Source: Linum tenue
Lineage: Eukaryota > Streptophyta > Magnoliopsida > Malpighiales > Linaceae
Assembly: GCA_946122785.1 (NCBI GenBank)
Contig: CAMGYJ010000011.1
Span: forward strand, 37,040,513 to 37,104,512
Direction: 5' to 3'
Length of the DNA: 64,000 bases
Part shown: positions 62,201-64,000 of the stretch, one piece after another
Layout of the letters: each line of letters begins with the position of its first letter
How positions within the stretch are numbered: the first letter of the stretch is position 1
The notes under the pieces: model-generated
What the model was told of the DNA's origin: nothing
Databases searched by the model: none
Seen by the model: the letters and a program-made list of their open reading frames with translations, nothing else
Position numbers and translations under genes: made by a program

Positions 62201-63317
62201 GAAAATTCAGTAGGCCTCATTTGTAAAATGATAGTCCCCATACTACCTCAGCAAGACAAGTTAATATGGCATTTTACCAAAAATGGTTCTTATTCAGTAA
62301 AAACAGGATATCATCTTGCCTTGGATAATATCTTAATGGCCAGCCAAAAATCGATGGCTTATATCATTGATCCTCCTATCTGGAAAAGAATGTGGACTCT
62401 CGACGTCCCTCCAAAGCTCAAGTTCTTTATATGGGAATGTTTGAAGGTCGTTTTGCCAACTATGACGACTCTTAGGTCCCGGGGAATTAACTGTCAAGCT
62501 CTTTGTCCAATTTGTTGGGATAGTCCAGAGAATATTGAACACCTCTTCTTTCATTGTCCACTCGCTCTTCATCTCTGGAATATGGTGGGCCTAAGCAGCC
62601 TACTCCTCTCCGCCCCATCAGAAAACTTTGGGATCTGGTGGCGATATGTTATGAACTCAGAAAACTTCCAAATCCACTATCTCCCTTGCATTTGCCTTCT
62701 TTGGAGAATTTGGAAATCTAGAAATAAAGTGGTTTTTGAATTCACTCAACCACTAGCCAGTTCGCTTGCCCGTCAAGTCTTCTTCCAAGTCTAAGAATAC
62801 TCCTCAATCTTCCCCCACCCCAGATCCCTCCTCCCCGCTGCAGCCCTCTCGTCTCTCCAGTTGGGTTGGTACCCCCGAAGGTTTTCTCACGATCAATTTC
62901 GACGCTACTGTTCAAGACGCAGGTTGCTCGTCAGGACTTGTAGTTCGAGGTTTGGATGGGCAAGTACTCTTGGCCTTGGGGTTCATCCATCCAGGAATCT
63001 CGAATCCTTATCTTGTAGAGCTGCTGGCTGCCAGGCACGCCATCGCTTTAGTGCTTTCTCGCAATCTTCCCCTCGCCATCATTGAAGGTGATTCAGAAGT
63101 AGTTATCAAGCAACTTGACGGAAAATGCTTTGAAGACTCGGTGGGTGGGCCTTTACTTCGTGATTGTTTTCAGTTGTTGAGCTCTGGTTCTTCCTGTATT
63201 CTCTTTAGTTCGGTCTCGAGGACTGTCAACTGGGCTGCCCATAGAGTGGCAAGACAAGCCCTGCTGCTGTCCCCTGTAGAGATAGTGTCCTTCGATTTTG
63301 TAGGGTGGCTTCACTAA
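59228..63317 (+). pseudogene. LINE ORF2: endonuclease, reverse transcriptase, zf-RVT and RNase H
   Basis: Start ATG 59228 (MNVFAWNCQGVKSPLTFQTL). The AP-type endonuclease spans roughly codons 1-230 (WNCQG, LSETMSS, GDVN instead of the usual GDFN, and SDRGSGH in place of SDH). Reverse transcriptase follows with RPISLCQVVYKIISKILANR, LDMEKVYDRIEW, GLRQGNPLSSLLF and an intact FADDSY box (about 61293). A zf-RVT domain (CPICWDSPENIEHLFFHCPL) lies at about 62506-62565. In-frame stops occur at 60194 (TAG), 60509 (TAG) and 61487 (TAA). A frameshift near 62780-62850 separates RNase H (NFDATVQ, VELLAARHA, EGDSEVVIKQL, NWAAHRVARQ). ORF2 primes cDNA synthesis at nicked target DNA; this copy cannot make it whole. 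Confidence 0.87.
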
Positions 63318-63382
63318 TTGTCTTTTTGGGGTCTTAGGTAGAGTATTTAACTATTGTACCTTGACATTACTTGGTAAAAAAA
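63318..63382 (+). terminator. LINE 3' UTR and A-tail
   Basis: Only about 55 bp separate the ORF2 stop from a run of A (63376-63384) that merges with the right target duplication. A short 3' UTR and A-tail are normal for this LINE class. Confidence 0.7.
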
Positions 63383-63599
63383 AATCAAGTCAAAATTTAT
63401 GCACTTAATCACTCTTCTAGGAAGGCAAATCGACTTAAAGTCAAGCAAATCAAGCAGCTACCTAGAGAATTAGAGCTTGATTTATCGAATGAGTTTAATA
63501 AGCAAATAAAACTAGTCTAGATGAAGCAATTGTCATCTCATACTAATTTATGTGTATTTCAATCTTGACCTAATTAGACAGTATCGTTCATAGGTCAAG

Positions 63600-64000
63600 G
63601 ACTCAACATCAAATCACTTACCTAAGGAAAAAGGATAATCATGATAAAACATCAACAAATCATATATAGAAATAATTGATCACAATCAAGATTTACATAC
63701 AATCACAAATCCATTCTACATGCTAGAGTTAAACTCCTAAGAAATTAGAGAAGTTAGAACTTAGGGGTCGTTTGGAGTATGAGAGTCTGAATCTAGAGAT
63801 TTTAACGAATCTTGAGATTTTAGTTTGCTGAGATTGTGTGGATAGGATTCTAAAAAGTTCAGTGTTTGGTAATTGTAATTAGTGAAATATAGATTCTAAT
63901 TTCAATAAAAAGGACATATTTATCCTCAACAAGGGTTATAGGTATAATATGCCTGATAAGCCCTCGATGAGCTTAACTCAGAATCACGCAGCGATGAATC
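63600..64000. other. Window end: possible starts of a Tourist-like and a Mutator-like MITE
   Basis: At 63761 TTA is followed by GGGGTCGTTTGG, the usual start of Tourist/Harbinger MITEs next to their TTA target site. At 63933 GGGTTATAGGTATAATATGC repeats the terminal sequence of the element at 44913-45408, then diverges. The other ends would lie beyond the window. Confidence 0.4.

Larger units (their letters stand above)
55516..63382 (+). mobile_element. L1-type LINE, apparently full length, with a nested hAT element
   Basis: A target duplication AATCAAGTCAAAATTT (55500-55515 and 63383-63398) brackets the insertion, and an A-run ends it on the right. From left to right: 5' region (with the hAT element 55737-56799), ORF1 (DUF4283 plus zinc knuckle), ORF2 (endonuclease, reverse transcriptase, zf-RVT, RNase H), a short 3' UTR and the A-tail. 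Removing the hAT element leaves about 6.8 kb, a normal size for complete plant L1 elements. Only four in-frame stops and one frameshift were counted in both ORFs, so it is a fairly young copy. Confidence 0.9.
53045..63597. repeat. Two tandem copies of a repeat unit of about 260 bp, each split by an insertion
   Basis: Copy 1 is about 53045-53235 continued at 55372-55440. Copy 2 is about 55441-55515 continued at 63399-63597. Shared anchors are GAGGAATCACTAAGCTTAAT, GCACTNAATCACTNTTCTAGG, GAGCAAATAAAAC and CTTGACCTAATTAGACAGT. Copy 1 holds an insertion of about 2.1 kb and copy 2 holds the LINE. Each copy therefore acts as the empty site for the other insertion. Confidence 0.8.

Noticed and set aside
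59228..63317. Programmed stop-codon readthrough in LINE ORF2
   Set aside because: The stops are of two kinds (TAG and TAA), lie in unrelated places, and are joined by a frameshift; ordinary decay is simpler.

Overview
The window looks like heterochromatic, repeat-rich nuclear DNA of a flowering plant, probably a eudicot; I cannot name the species. The evidence is intron-containing genes, plant-type Ty1-copia, Ty3-like, L1-type LINE, CACTA, hAT and Mutator elements, and plant families such as raffinose synthase and A1 aspartic protease. No complete single-copy host gene was found. Nearly all recognisable coding sequence belongs to transposable elements or to host-gene fragments that were duplicated or captured.

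Layout: 0.5-1.1 kb, the RNase H end of a LINE. 1.85-6.64 kb, a complete copia-type LTR element with almost identical LTRs and a decayed interior. 7.6-9.3 kb, the 5' half of a second copia element (LTR, PBS, gag, protease). 9.86-13.73 kb, a 3.9-kb inverted repeat whose arms each hold the promoter-side sequence and first three exons of an aspartic protease gene, tail to tail around a 31-bp spacer. 14.0-14.4 kb, a hAT-type MITE. 15.34-21.48 kb, a minus-strand LARD-like LTR element with a nested hAT element. 21.5-25.6 kb, an old CACTA transposase split by a solo LTR. 25.58-26.63 kb, a 1-kb Mutator-like foldback element. 27.50-36.45 kb, a full-length CACTA element with TNP2 and TNPA-like genes. 36.47-39.81 kb, a TIR element containing another hAT element.

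40.9-47.6 kb holds degenerate AT-rich repeats interrupted by two MITEs and a Pack-MULE (45.64-47.26 kb) carrying the 5' end of a raffinose synthase gene. 47.8 kb is a CACTA end. 50.34-51.47 and 52.23-52.67 kb are hAT-type elements. 53.0-63.6 kb is a tandemly duplicated unit in which each copy received a different insertion: a 2.1-kb TIR-like element in one and a 7.9-kb L1-type LINE (itself holding a hAT element) in the other.

Many insertions are supported by target-site duplications read directly at both ends, so the order of nesting can be reconstructed. The best candidates for an unusual biological locus are the two long hairpins: the aspartic protease palindrome, whose two arms would be transcribed toward each other into self-complementary RNA, and the Mutator foldback at 26 kb. 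Both fit the general model of small-RNA-producing inverted repeats, but transcription and silencing activity are inference only.
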